This document shows, in pieces, positions 17,448-26,016 of a stretch of 64,000 bases of DNA. Position numbers and translations under genes: made by a program. The DNA comes from Alkalinema pantanalense (GTDB lineage Bacteria > Cyanobacteriota > Cyanobacteriia > Leptolyngbyales > Leptolyngbyaceae). The notes below the pieces were generated by a model. The model was not told the DNA's origin and made no database searches. It worked only from the letters and a program-made list of their open reading frames with translations. Within the stretch, counting starts at the first letter, position 1; every line of letters begins with the position of its first letter. The stretch lies in NCBI RefSeq assembly GCF_050753345.1, contig NZ_JBLZFX010000018.1, positions 16,679-80,678 on the forward strand. The letters run 5' to 3'.

Positions 17448-18668
17448 GTGAAACCAATTGGGCAGAACAGCGTCTATTCTAGGGGAGGTGCTATTGGAGG
17501 AAGGACATTGAGAGGATCCCAGGTATTGTGTGGGTTATTGGCAGGCGTCTTGCTGGTGGCGGGTTGCGCGCCAGGGGGGAATCGAACTGCAGATAAGCTC
17601 CAAAAAGATGCGCGGGATGCCCAATCCTTTGATCCCAGCTTGACGTTTAACGACTTGACCTTGGAGCAGGCCGACGAGCAAGGCAAACTGCTCTGGAAAG
17701 TCAAGGCTAAGCAAGCTATCTACAGCCGAGATAAAAAACTGGCTGCGGTGATTGCGCCCCAGGGCGAGTTTTATCAAGATGGCAAAGCGGTGTTTAAGAT
17801 TTCCGGCGATCGCAGTGATGTGATTGAAGACGGCAAGTCGATCATCCTCAAGGGCAAAATTACGGCGGTGAACCTGAAGGATGGGGTGGAAATCAAAGGC
17901 AACGAGTTGGAATGGCGACCTTCGGAAGATGTGCTGCTGGTCAGAAATAAATTCACCGGAACCCACAAGCAGTTAAATATTGCCGCTAATGAAGGAAAAT
18001 TCTATAGCCGTAGCCGCAAGGCGCAGATGAATGGGCAAATTGTGGCGGATGTGAAAAATCCCAAACTGCAACTCCGCAGTGAACAAATGACTTGGCTATT
18101 GGCAGAGGAAAAGGTAACTGCCGATCGCCCCGTGCAAATCGATCGCTATCGCAGCAACAACCAGATCGATCGGGCCACGGCGGACAAGGCGGAATACAAC
18201 CTGAAAACTAAAATTGCCTCCCTGCAACAAAATTCTCAGGTGGTGATGGTGCAGCCGGTCTTGCAAGCGAAGAGTAATGTGTTGATCTGGAATACCGACC
18301 TGCAAACGATTACTGCGCCACAACCGTTCAATGTGGTGAATGCTACGGATCAGGTGACGATCAGTGCCGATCGAGGGGAAGTGAAGCTCCAGGAAAAAAT
18401 GGCCTATCTCAACGGCAATGTGCGGGGTTTCAGTCAGAAAAATCAGGCCAATGTGGGAGCCGATCGGCTGACCTGGAATTTAGACACCCAAGAATTTGAG
18501 GCCGATGGCAACGTGACTTACCAGCAGGCCAGTCCGGTGTTTAACCTGGTGGGATCCCAGGCGCGGGGACGGTTACAGGATCAGCAGGTGGTGGTGACGG
18601 GTGGCCCCGCCAGCAGCGATAACCGCGTCGTGACGGAAATCATCCCCAGCACGCTCAAGCAGAATTAA
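17448..18668 (+). CDS. lptC: LptC-like LPS export lipoprotein (OstA/LptA-like repeats)
   Basis: The GTG at 17448 is chosen because GAAGGAG lies 6 nt upstream; GTG 17445 is adjacent and a TTG at 17433 lies within the Shine-Dalgarno itself. The result is 406 residues. A lipobox (LLVAGCAPGG, Cys about 41) indicates a membrane-anchored lipoprotein. Beta-jellyroll repeats follow with LptC/OstA features (GEFYQDGKAVFKISGDRSDVIEDG; GNELEWRPSEDVLLVRNKFTG; GNVRGFSQKNQANVGADRLTW). The protein is longer than the enterobacterial LptC because the OstA-like repeats continue. It would hand LPS from the inner-membrane ABC transporter to the periplasmic bridge. Confidence 0.85.
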   Translation: MKPIGQNSVYSRGGAIGGRTLRGSQVLCGLLAGVLLVAGCAPGGNRTADKLQKDARDAQSFDPSLTFNDLTLEQADEQGKLLWKVKAKQAIYSRDKKLAAVIAPQGEFYQDGKAVFKISGDRSDVIEDGKSIILKGKITAVNLKDGVEIKGNELEWRPSEDVLLVRNKFTGTHKQLNIAANEGKFYSRSRKAQMNGQIVADVKNPKLQLRSEQMTWLLAEEKVTADRPVQIDRYRSNNQIDRATADKAEYNLKTKIASLQQNSQVVMVQPVLQAKSNVLIWNTDLQTITAPQPFNVVNATDQVTISADRGEVKLQEKMAYLNGNVRGFSQKNQANVGADRLTWNLDTQEFEADGNVTYQQASPVFNLVGSQARGRLQDQQVVVTGGPASSDNRVVTEIIPSTLKQN

Positions 18669-18690
18669 TTTGCTTCAGTTGCCTGTTGCT

Positions 18691-18826
18691 GCACTGGTTC
18701 CGCCGCGTGGGAAAAATCGCCGAATCCCTTATGATTAGTCAATTCAGAGGGATACGCCTTTGAACGGCTGTATCCCTTGCTGAATAAGGGTTTCAGCCCA
18801 AATTTTTCATAACACGGAACCAGTGC
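18691..18826. mobile_element. 136-bp MITE-like element with 12-bp perfect terminal inverted repeats
   Basis: GCACTGGTTCCG at 18691-18702 is exactly inverted at 18815-18826. The similarity continues imperfectly inward for about 40 bp (shared GAAAAAT and CCCTTAT). An internal hairpin (AGGGATAC/GTATCCCT, 18748-18777) lies at the centre. A possible 2-bp target duplication (CT) flanks it. There is no coding capacity. It abuts the broken end of the tnpB relic, so it probably inserted into it. Confidence 0.7.
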
Positions 18827-18975
18827 CTGATTTTGCGTTTTCGGTTGGGAGCGCGTTTCCGCCGTTTCTGTTTGGCTGCTTGCTTGATTTGGGCTTGAGT
18901 TTCGGCGAAGAACCGAGGGTTCTCAATCTTGGTGCCGTCACTCAGGGCAACGGCAGTCAAGGTACCAAAATCAAT
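18827..18975 (-). pseudogene. tnpB: tnpB (IS605 OrfB) internal fragment
   Basis: Reading from 18975, the minus strand encodes DFGTLTAVALSDGTKIENP, RFFAETQAQIKQAAKQK and RRKRAPNRKRKIR. This is the RuvC-I region of an IS200/IS605-type TnpB, including the catalytic Asp position. Both ends are missing: the C-terminal side runs into the MITE at 18826 and the N-terminal side runs into the tnpA remnant. It is a relic. Confidence 0.75.
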
Positions 18976-19321
18976 TTACCTGCATCTGGTTTTTGTGACC
19001 AAATATCGGCGCAAAATCATCACCTCGGAAATGATACAAACCATGGCTGAGGTGTTCCAGCGAGTCTGCATTGCCAACCAAAGCAAGATGCTAGAAATTA
19101 ATGGAGAGCCAGACCATGTGCATTTGATGGTTGATTTGCATCCTGACAACAACATCTCTCAATTAGTGGCAAGCCTCAAAGGCGCATCCAGTCGAATTGT
19201 GCAGAAAATTTACTATGGCAAGCCCGTCTTTTGGTCTAGTTCCTACTACGCTGCCTCAGTGGGTAGCGTTCTGCTGGAAAGAGTGAAGCAATACATCCAA
19301 AATCAAAATGGGTTTAGCTGA
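18929..19321 (+). CDS. tnpA: IS200/IS605 family TnpA, 5'-truncated
   Basis: The open frame has 130 residues (TTG start at 18929). The homologous part begins near 18965 with SIYLHLVFVTKYRRKI; about ten native N-terminal residues are replaced by codons read from the antisense of the tnpB fragment. The HUH motif (EPDHVHLMVDLHPD) and the Tyr-bearing helix (ERVKQYIQNQ) are present, so the catalytic residues of the Y1 transposase survive. The frame stops soon after, near the normal length. Without the correct start it is probably not expressed. Together with the tnpB fragment on the other strand it is the remains of a divergent IS605-type element. Confidence 0.75.
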   Translation: MVPSLRATAVKVPKSIYLHLVFVTKYRRKIITSEMIQTMAEVFQRVCIANQSKMLEINGEPDHVHLMVDLHPDNNISQLVASLKGASSRIVQKIYYGKPVFWSSSYYAASVGSVLLERVKQYIQNQNGFS

Positions 19322-19401
19322 TTGTCGATTCCGCTGCGCTCCATCGACGGGCTATCCTTCCCCAATCTAAGAGGGATGGAGACTGCCGCCAATTTGTTCA
19401 A

Positions 19402-19437
19402 TAAAAAAGGGAAAAAGTGATCTCTACACTCTTTCCC
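19402..19437 (-). terminator. Rho-independent terminator of the DUF3155 gene
   Basis: On the minus strand GGGAAAGAGTG, a 7-nt loop and CACTTTTTCCC (one mismatch) are followed by TTTTTTA. It lies 34 bp after the stop codon of the DUF3155 gene. Confidence 0.8.
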
Positions 19438-19470
19438 AAAGGTTAGATGGATTAAATTAAATGATGCTTT

Positions 19471-19785
19471 CTAGCCGTGGCTACCAACAGCAACGGGTTC
19501 AGCATCCTCCTCAGACTGCCGTAAGCTAGGGAAAAGGAAATGGTTCTCTTCAACGTACTGAGCCCCAAATAATCCTTTCTCTGCCCAGAAGTACCGATCG
19601 GTGGTATGCTCGTTACGTTTCACTAAAAGCAGGGCGGGGGGAAGAATGCCTTCAGCATGAATGAACCTGCGAGCTGCGGTAACGGGTTTATCGTCACCAC
19701 AGTCAATGCTAAATTGAGGCACGCTTTCCAGGATTCTACGCCCTTCTTGACGTCGCCGACTCTTACGCTTGCGTCTCCTTGCCAA
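19471..19785 (-). CDS. DUF3155 family protein
   Basis: The protein has 104 residues. A strongly basic N-terminus (MARRRKRKSRRRQEGRRILE) is followed by the conserved core PVTAARRFIHAEGILPPALL, NEHTTDRYFWAEKGLFGAQY and ENHFLFPSLR. The family is conserved across cyanobacteria; its function is unknown. The Arg/Lys-rich start suggests nucleic-acid or ribosome contact, which is inference. It has its own terminator downstream. Confidence 0.9.
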   Translation of the reverse strand: MARRRKRKSRRRQEGRRILESVPQFSIDCGDDKPVTAARRFIHAEGILPPALLLVKRNEHTTDRYFWAEKGLFGAQYVEENHFLFPSLRQSEEDAEPVAVGSHG

Positions 19786-20091
19786 ACCCTCTACCTCCTT
19801 ATCCTAGCTGCCAAGTTGTAGTACTTGTTACAAAACCGTCGAAAGTATATCGACTTGAGCCTAAAATTTCAACTTCTTTTAATCCATCTATACAAAAGCT
19901 GATTGTTCGCGAAATGGCCGTTGCGATGGCACATATCTTTTCCCTGTAAGCTTACGCTGTTCTTAAGAACTGATACGAAGTGTAACAGAGGTTACAAAAT
20001 ATGAATTCAGCCAATACCTTTAAATTACTGGTTACAAATACTTAAGTCAATCCATTTCTGTTAAGAATTTAGGTTCGATCGGGTTAACTTC
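19786..20091. other. Divergent promoter region
   Basis: This AT-rich 306 bp lies between the DUF3155 gene and the histidine kinase. Repeated gttacaaa motifs occur (around 19823, 19991 and 20030), but no defined promoter can be supported. Confidence 0.3.
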
Positions 20092-21471
20092 ATGCTAATG
20101 CCAGCCAGCGCGGAATTTGTAGCGATTTGTCAGTCTCAGTTGCTGCTGCTGACCCAGTCTTTGGGCATCACCTTGGGAGCCGTCTATTTGGCGGAGGACT
20201 GGGCCGGGGGAGATACCCCTAAGTTAGTTGCGATCGCAGCAGTTCCAAGCCTAGAGGCAGCAACAGCAACTTTGCAGCGGTTAGCGCACACTTCCAGCGA
20301 TTTGGGGTCACCATTACCGCCTTCGCTAGCCGGGCAGGATCTATCTCCCGAAGAAACGAACCGCCTGAGCCAACAGCCTCCTCAGCCCGCCCTAAGTTCC
20401 CCTCAGCCCCCTTTAGACGACTTGCTGGCAAATCATGTCTCTTTGACCACCTTGCACCCTCACCAACTGGTACTGCCCCTCGTCCATGATGAAATTGTGC
20501 TAGGTTTTCTCGTCACTGAGCGAAATGATCGCCCTTGGCTGGAAATAGAACAGCAAAAACTTGAGCCGGTTGCCAATACCTTGACCTTAGCCTGTGTGGT
20601 GGATCAACGGGCACAATGGCTAGATTATCAACAAAGACAGCAATTACATCACCGCCAACATCGCCAAGAGGTGATGGATAACTTGATCCACCAGTTTCGC
20701 AACCCTCTGACGGCATTACGCACCTTTGGTAAGCTTTTGCTCAAACGGCTGGCTACGACGGATGGCAACCGCGATGTGGCGGCCAGTATTGTGCGAGAAA
20801 GCGATCGCTTACAGGAGCTCTTAAAACAGTTGGAAGGGGCCATAGAACCACCGGAAGTCGTCGAGGTGGCATTACCACCTGCGATGGGTTCTTCCTTGAT
20901 GCTTAGCCCTGCAACAGTGGAGGATAGGCCGGAGCCTATGTGGGACGTACTCGGCACCGGTGGCCTCCAAGTGGAAACCTGTTCTGTAGAGAGCATTCTG
21001 GAACCACTTCTGCTGTCTGCCCAAGCCATCGCCCAGGACAAAAATCAAACTTTCCAAGTAGACATCGCAAAGTCTTTACCTTGGGTGAAGGTCGATCGAT
21101 CTGCCCTGCGAGAAGTGTCCAGCAATCTCATCGATAACGCCATCAAGTACACCCCCGCCGGGGGCACAATCCACGTTCGAGTTACGCAGGAAGCCCAACA
21201 GATAGCCTTCCGGGTGAGTGATAATGGCCCTGGCATTCCACCAGAGGACTTACCTCACTTATTTGAGCGGCACTATCGCGGGATCCAAGCCCATACCGAA
21301 GTCCCAGGCACGGGATTAGGACTTGCGATCGCCCAAGAATTAATTCATCAAATGAATGGCCAAATCCAGGTCTTTAGTCCACCTCAGCCGGAAGGATGGA
21401 TATCCCAAGACCTGGATCAAGTCCCCGTCCACGGAACAACACTATTGGTCATATTACCGATCGTGGTGTAA
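20092..21471 (+). CDS. Soluble GAF-type sensor histidine kinase (Hik2/CSK-like)
   Basis: The protein has 459 residues and no TM helix. A GAF-like sensor region (about 8-170) contains a Pro/Gln-rich insertion (about 70-115). The HisKA box has His200 in NLIHQFRNPLTALRTFGKLL, and the HATPase has N box SSNLIDNAIKYTPAGG, G1 DNGPGIP and G2 GTGLGLAIAQ. A soluble GAF kinase with the HQxRNPLTALxTFGKLL box matches the cyanobacterial Hik2 / chloroplast sensor kinase lineage, which responds to redox and salt. That orthology is from memory of the motif and is not certain. No response regulator is adjacent. Confidence 0.85.
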   Translation: MLMPASAEFVAICQSQLLLLTQSLGITLGAVYLAEDWAGGDTPKLVAIAAVPSLEAATATLQRLAHTSSDLGSPLPPSLAGQDLSPEETNRLSQQPPQPALSSPQPPLDDLLANHVSLTTLHPHQLVLPLVHDEIVLGFLVTERNDRPWLEIEQQKLEPVANTLTLACVVDQRAQWLDYQQRQQLHHRQHRQEVMDNLIHQFRNPLTALRTFGKLLLKRLATTDGNRDVAASIVRESDRLQELLKQLEGAIEPPEVVEVALPPAMGSSLMLSPATVEDRPEPMWDVLGTGGLQVETCSVESILEPLLLSAQAIAQDKNQTFQVDIAKSLPWVKVDRSALREVSSNLIDNAIKYTPAGGTIHVRVTQEAQQIAFRVSDNGPGIPPEDLPHLFERHYRGIQAHTEVPGTGLGLAIAQELIHQMNGQIQVFSPPQPEGWISQDLDQVPVHGTTLLVILPIVV

Positions 21472-21517
21472 AAAATCGTGGACGGGTTGCCTGGACAGTT
21501 AGATTGCTTCTGAATCT

Positions 21518-22753
21518 CTATTGAGGAAGAATTAAATCTTGACTCAGTTCTAGATTGAGATCAGTATTCGGCTTGATGGAGATTAACTCAACCTTATCTC
21601 CACCTAGGGTCACCCCAGCAATCGCACCGACCCCTGCGCCAGTCAGAACTTCCCAAGCTTTAATGTTGCGATCGCCCGTCACTGCAGCAATTCCGGCAGC
21701 CGCAGCCGCACCCAAGGCCGCATCTTTAACAATCGTGCCAGCGCTGGCTCCTTTCCGTACCACTTCCATCTCCGTGATTTTCTCAGAGCTAGCACTGAGC
21801 GCCATGCGGGTTCCATTGGCCATGACCAGTTCCTTAGAGATAAACTGCGCTGCACCGTCGGAAACCACGAGCTGACCTTCCACTTGACTGCCAGCAGGAA
21901 TAATCACTTTTCCACTGCTGGTGACAATATTCTGAGCAACAGTAACGGTCAGGTTAGAGGGCTGGGGTTCATTTTTCCCCAAGAGAATCCGATCGGCCTG
22001 GTCATAGCGCACAGGAATGGAGGTTCCAGCAGCAATCCGAATTTGTTGGGGGGTGGGGCGATAACCCACGATATAGGGCGAGGAGATCGTCGCCGTTTGT
22101 CCCGTGGTGTTGAGGGCTTGGTAAATGAAGGCTGCGACTTCGGCGCGAGTAGCGACGCGGTTAGGATTAAGTTGATTAATATCGGGATAGTTGACGACCA
22201 TACTGCGAGTAGTGGCAGCAGCAACACTCGATCGAGCGTAATTGGGAATGCTATCACCATCTCGATAGGTTTGCAGAACGGTATCAGGATTGTCGGGACT
22301 AGTGTAACGTAAACCGTTGGATAGAGAGACGATCGCTTGGGCCCGAGGAATGTTTTCATTCGGACGAAATTCTCCACTGGGATAACCCGCTAAAAAGCCA
22401 GTGGTGTAAGCATTTTGGATGGCTTGATAGCCCCAATAGGAAGTTGAAACATCGGTAAAGGCAGTCGTTCCTCGAACGGAGGGTGCATTGAATGCCTTGC
22501 GAATCATGGCAGCAAATTGCGCCCGAGTCACTGCCTCATTAGGCCGAAACGACCCATCGGGAAACCCCTTAATAACATCTCTGGTAGCCAGCTCTTGAAT
22601 AAAGCCAGCAGCCCAATAATCATTAGACACATCCGAAAATGCAATGGAATTTTGGGCATGGACCGACTGCACCTGAAGCATGGGAGCCGTTACACCAACC
22701 ACCAGACCGAGAGCTAAAGACAGAGAAATACCGGATTGAAGAGAGCGAAGCAT
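21518..22753 (-). CDS. SLH-domain surface/periplasmic protein
   Basis: The protein has 411 residues. A signal peptide (residues 1-33, ending SVHAQ) is followed by three S-layer homology domains (about 38-95, 98-160 and 165-225) with motifs FSDVSNDYWAAGFIQEL, GFPDGSFRPNEAVTRAQFAAM and GYPSGEFRPNENIPRAQ. A beta-rich C-terminal domain (250-411) contains a Gly/Ala-rich stretch (DAALGAAAAAGIAAVTG) that could pack in or on a membrane. SLH domains bind peptidoglycan-linked pyruvylated glycans and anchor proteins to the wall or outer membrane. It is convergent with the histidine kinase gene. Confidence 0.9.
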   Translation of the reverse strand: MLRSLQSGISLSLALGLVVGVTAPMLQVQSVHAQNSIAFSDVSNDYWAAGFIQELATRDVIKGFPDGSFRPNEAVTRAQFAAMIRKAFNAPSVRGTTAFTDVSTSYWGYQAIQNAYTTGFLAGYPSGEFRPNENIPRAQAIVSLSNGLRYTSPDNPDTVLQTYRDGDSIPNYARSSVAAATTRSMVVNYPDINQLNPNRVATRAEVAAFIYQALNTTGQTATISSPYIVGYRPTPQQIRIAAGTSIPVRYDQADRILLGKNEPQPSNLTVTVAQNIVTSSGKVIIPAGSQVEGQLVVSDGAAQFISKELVMANGTRMALSASSEKITEMEVVRKGASAGTIVKDAALGAAAAAGIAAVTGDRNIKAWEVLTGAGVGAIAGVTLGGDKVELISIKPNTDLNLELSQDLILPQ

Positions 22754-23354
22754 ATTTAGTTAACTCGTTGAACACTGCATTTACTCCCTTGGACGGGGGG
22801 AACCTGACCAAGTTGCTTAACCTAGGCCACTTTGATAACTGGTTCAACTCTTCATTTTTTATGTATTAAAAAACACACTAGCATCTACGTGTTTTCAAGG
22901 AGGTAGTCATTTTTGTTTCCGATCGTCATTTATACGATCGAATAACCGCTTCAACCCACTGCTACCAAAGGATTGTCTAGCCTTTCTGTAAGGATCTATT
23001 AAAGCTCCAGTAAAGATGATGAAAATACGGATATCGCCCTCAACCGTTGGTTTTATACTGGATTTAACTAGAGAAAATTGTGAGTGAGTGAAAACCCTGT
23101 CTCAGGAATTATGCGGTTCTAACTTGTGTTCTCTTCATGTCAGGGTGCTACGGGATTGATGTTTGCTAATTCAAAAACTGAATTGAACTGGGAAAAATCA
23201 TGGCGAGAATCCGAAAAGACCGGATGGGTCTGGATAGAGTAACCAGTGCTGGATGATCTGTTCTCCCAAGGAACCATTCCAGCGATTGTTTTTCGTCAGC
23301 CATTGAGGTTACCCAACCTAACGCGACCCTTTAGGCCCTGTCTACACTCAGCAC

Positions 23355-23387
23355 TCAATCTGTACTCAATCTGTACTCAATCTGTCA
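23355..23387. repeat. 11-bp tandem repeat, 3 perfect copies
   Basis: actcaatctgt is repeated three times without change. Confidence 0.92.
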
Positions 23388-23407
23388 TCCATACTGTAGT
23401 CGCTATC

Positions 23408-23513
23408 TATAGGTTACGCACTTATAGGCTATACACCTGATCGATCAAACAGTTATAGGCTGCACATTTACAGGTTATGCATTTGTAGATTGCATATTTG
23501 TAGATTGCACATT
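23408..23513. repeat. 15-bp degenerate tandem repeat, 6 units
   Basis: Two units (tataggttacgcact and a variant, 23408-23437) and, after 16 bp, four contiguous units (23454-23513, such as tgtagattgcacatt) share the pattern T-R-TAGRYTRYRCAYT. The graded divergence suggests successive duplications. Confidence 0.85.
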
Positions 23514-23606
23514 TGTCCACGGGTGATGCCCGATTGACACGGGCGCTGACTGATTGACACGAATCCTTTCTCTTCGTGCCTGTACATCAGTCCTTTGGCA
23601 TTCATT

Positions 23607-23634
23607 GAACTTTACAGGTTGAACTTTACAGGTT
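23607..23634. repeat. 14-bp tandem repeat, 2 perfect copies
   Basis: gaactttacaggtt occurs twice in tandem, 79 bp upstream of the YqeG-like gene. A related actttacagttt follows at about 23654. Confidence 0.85.
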
Positions 23635-23712
23635 GCGCTTTCAATGCCTTTTGCACTTTACAGTTTGTGTACTGAATTTCTGGAGTTCCCCCGCTCAGTT
23701 TAGGCTAGACCC

Positions 23713-24201
23713 ATGCTTTACCCCACGCGTTCTGTAACCGCCCATCTTTATGGTAGTGATCGTCACTGCTTAAATGCTCTGCCAACCCGGATTGAAACGC
23801 TCACTGAATTAGATATAGAAGTTCTGGATGCCTTGGGAATTCGCGGCTTGGTACTCGATTTGGATCAGAATTGGAGCGGTTCTCTCGATCGATCAGCCTC
23901 CCCTCAGGTGCGCAACTGGTTTCTCAAAGCTCAAGCAACAGGACTGCAACTCTTTGCCCTAGTCAATGAGGTCAATTCTGACCATCACTGGAGTCAGCCC
24001 CTGAATCTGCCAATTATTTACACCGCCAATCGTGCGTTGTTGTGGGTATTTCGCGAAGCCGTAACTTGTATGAATTTGACGGCTAAACAGGTGGTCATTA
24101 TTAGCGATCGTCTCCCTTCAATCTGGTTAGATGCTTGGCTATCGGGTTGTGCTCCTGTGCAATTAGAGTCAGTCAGTCAGCCAAATTCCCTCCATGGGTG
24201 A
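23713..24201 (+). CDS. YqeG-like HAD-family protein with degenerate active site
   Basis: The protein has 162 residues. The N-terminal half resembles the YqeG/HAD-IIIA phosphatases (LDALGIRGLVLDLDQNW); the usual DLDNT becomes DLDQN here, so Asp49 and Asp51 remain but the following Asn-Thr pair is altered. The later motifs (normally a Ser-Asn pair and GDQ..TD) are replaced by LFALVNEVN and ISDRLPSIWLDAW. It may be a non-catalytic paralogue. It precedes the SphS-type kinase by 150 bp on the same strand. I am moderately sure of the fold and not of any function. Confidence 0.6.
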   Translation: MLYPTRSVTAHLYGSDRHCLNALPTRIETLTELDIEVLDALGIRGLVLDLDQNWSGSLDRSASPQVRNWFLKAQATGLQLFALVNEVNSDHHWSQPLNLPIIYTANRALLWVFREAVTCMNLTAKQVVIISDRLPSIWLDAWLSGCAPVQLESVSQPNSLHG

Positions 24202-24352
24202 TTGCATTCCCGATCGGCGACAAAGCCTATCTATCCAAAGCACCATGCCCTAGGAAACACGATCCCCCAGAAGGTATTCCAGCCATCTAGGCTCCTTTGA
24301 CATCCTGGGCTACACTGAGGGCTAGATTATGGTTAATTACTCTTAAAATTCT

Positions 24353-25804
24353 TTGCTACACGTGTTTCTATTCTTTCTGGGGCTGTCGATCGGCCTGCTA
24401 GCACTCCTCCTTTACCGGGCAAGGCTGATGGCCAAGCTAGCTCAGTTAACTCGGGCCTACCAGTTAACTGATGCCAGTCTCAACTTATCCCTCACGTCCC
24501 AGATCACCCGAACGATGCAGCGCTATCATAACCGCTGCGATCGTCTCCGGCACAATGTGGCCGATCTCCAACAAATTATTAATGCCCTACCCATTGGCTA
24601 TCTGCAAGTGGATGAGGAAAATCAACTCACTTGGTGTAATCCTCAAGCATTAAGATTGCTGGAGATTGAACATTTTGATGGTTCCAGCCCGCGATTATTG
24701 CTAGAGCTAGTGCGATCCTACGATTTAGATGCACTGGTCGATCAAGCAAGACATAAACAAAAAAGTTGTGTACGGGAATGGATATTTAATCCCGTCTCTG
24801 TGGATGTGGCTAACGTGCAAGTCAAGCAGAGTCGGCCTTTGCGGGGATATGCCTTTCCCCTCCAGGAAGATTGCGTGGCGGTAATTCTAGAAAATCGGGA
24901 AGAAGCGACCCTCTTAGCCCAGGAGCGCGATCGCTGGACATCGGATGTCGCCCACGAGCTACGCACCCCGTTGACCTCAATTCGCCTCGTAGCGGAAATG
25001 CTGCAATATCGGGTCGATGCCGATTCACGGCAATGGATCGATCGCTTGCTGAAGGAGGTCATTCGCCTCAGCACCCTTGTGCAAGAAATCCTAGACCTCA
25101 GTCAACTGGAAGCCAACAAAAATCGGCCCCTCAAGCTGAGCCAAGTGGATCTGCCCCAACTCATTCAATCGGCATGGCTCAGTTTAGAACCTATTTCTCG
25201 CACCAAAGGCATCGAACTTCACTATCAAGGGCCAGAACGACTGATTGTCGAAGGAGATGAAAATCGCCTCCACCGCGTTTTGATTAATCTGCTGGACAAT
25301 GGCATTAAATATACATTGCCCGATCGCCCGATTCACGTTGTAGTTAGCCCTCTGCAAGCCCCTGCGCCCGTCCCCACCTGGGGGCCAGCTAATCCCAGCA
25401 CGATCACCTGGGTACAAGTCGATATTATTGACGGCGGGATGGGATTTCCAGAGATGGATCTCTCCGTCGTCTTTGAACGGTTTTATCGTGCCGATCCCTC
25501 ACGAACTCGTCAATCCGTAGGATCCCAGGTCGTCCATTCTGAACCCAGTGCCACCGGCTCGGCCCCTCCCCCCCTTCACCCATCATCGGCCCCAACGACT
25601 GAGCCAACAGCCCATGGCCCCTCTGTTTCAGAAGTCAATTTTCCGAATCCAGTGATCCAACCGTTCCAACCCAGCAGTGGCAGTGGCCTCGGACTGGCGA
25701 TCGTCCGGCAGATTGTGGAAATGCACCACGGCAACGTCACGGCCCAAAACCATCCTGATGGCGGCGCTTGGATTCAAATTAAACTGCCACAAAAGCAGAC
25801 TTAA
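24353..25804 (+). CDS. sphS: Phosphate-type sensor histidine kinase (SphS/PhoR-like)
   Basis: The protein has 483 residues from a TTG start (24353); a GTG at 24362 is an alternative. One N-terminal TM helix (about 3-22) is followed by a PAS-like region (about 75-165), HisKA with the phosphoacceptor in SDVAHELRTPLTSIRL, and HATPase (N box LINLLDNGIKYT; G2 GSGLGLAIV). The single short TM and PAS layout, and the nearby OmpR-type regulator, fit the phosphate sensor SphS. The ATP lid, between VFERFYRADPSRTR and the G2 box, carries an unusual Pro/Ser-rich insertion of about 55 residues (about 385-440). Confidence 0.75.
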   Translation: MLHVFLFFLGLSIGLLALLLYRARLMAKLAQLTRAYQLTDASLNLSLTSQITRTMQRYHNRCDRLRHNVADLQQIINALPIGYLQVDEENQLTWCNPQALRLLEIEHFDGSSPRLLLELVRSYDLDALVDQARHKQKSCVREWIFNPVSVDVANVQVKQSRPLRGYAFPLQEDCVAVILENREEATLLAQERDRWTSDVAHELRTPLTSIRLVAEMLQYRVDADSRQWIDRLLKEVIRLSTLVQEILDLSQLEANKNRPLKLSQVDLPQLIQSAWLSLEPISRTKGIELHYQGPERLIVEGDENRLHRVLINLLDNGIKYTLPDRPIHVVVSPLQAPAPVPTWGPANPSTITWVQVDIIDGGMGFPEMDLSVVFERFYRADPSRTRQSVGSQVVHSEPSATGSAPPPLHPSSAPTTEPTAHGPSVSEVNFPNPVIQPFQPSSGSGLGLAIVRQIVEMHHGNVTAQNHPDGGAWIQIKLPQKQT

Positions 25805-26016
25805 ACCGCAAACAAGATTGGCCCTTACAAATCCCTGGCCTGGGACGGACAATTCCCTGGGGTACCGAGTACTAGAGGTCACCTGACCGAGCAGGGAACA
25901 ATGCGTTTTTGAGGACGCTCTGCCAGCGCAAACTGCCTTGAGGGGAAAAGTTCTCGATCGTTGCTGCGCAGCCCGCCGATCTAGCCGTACCAGGAATTCA
26001 TCGAACTCACATCACG

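Larger units (their letters stand above)
22754..23712. other. 0.96-kb intergenic region with several tandem repeats
   Basis: The 5' region of the SLH gene is at the left. From 23355 to 23634 three separate tandem repeats occur (listed). No ORF with a ribosome binding site, RNA gene or strong terminator was seen. Confidence 0.5.
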
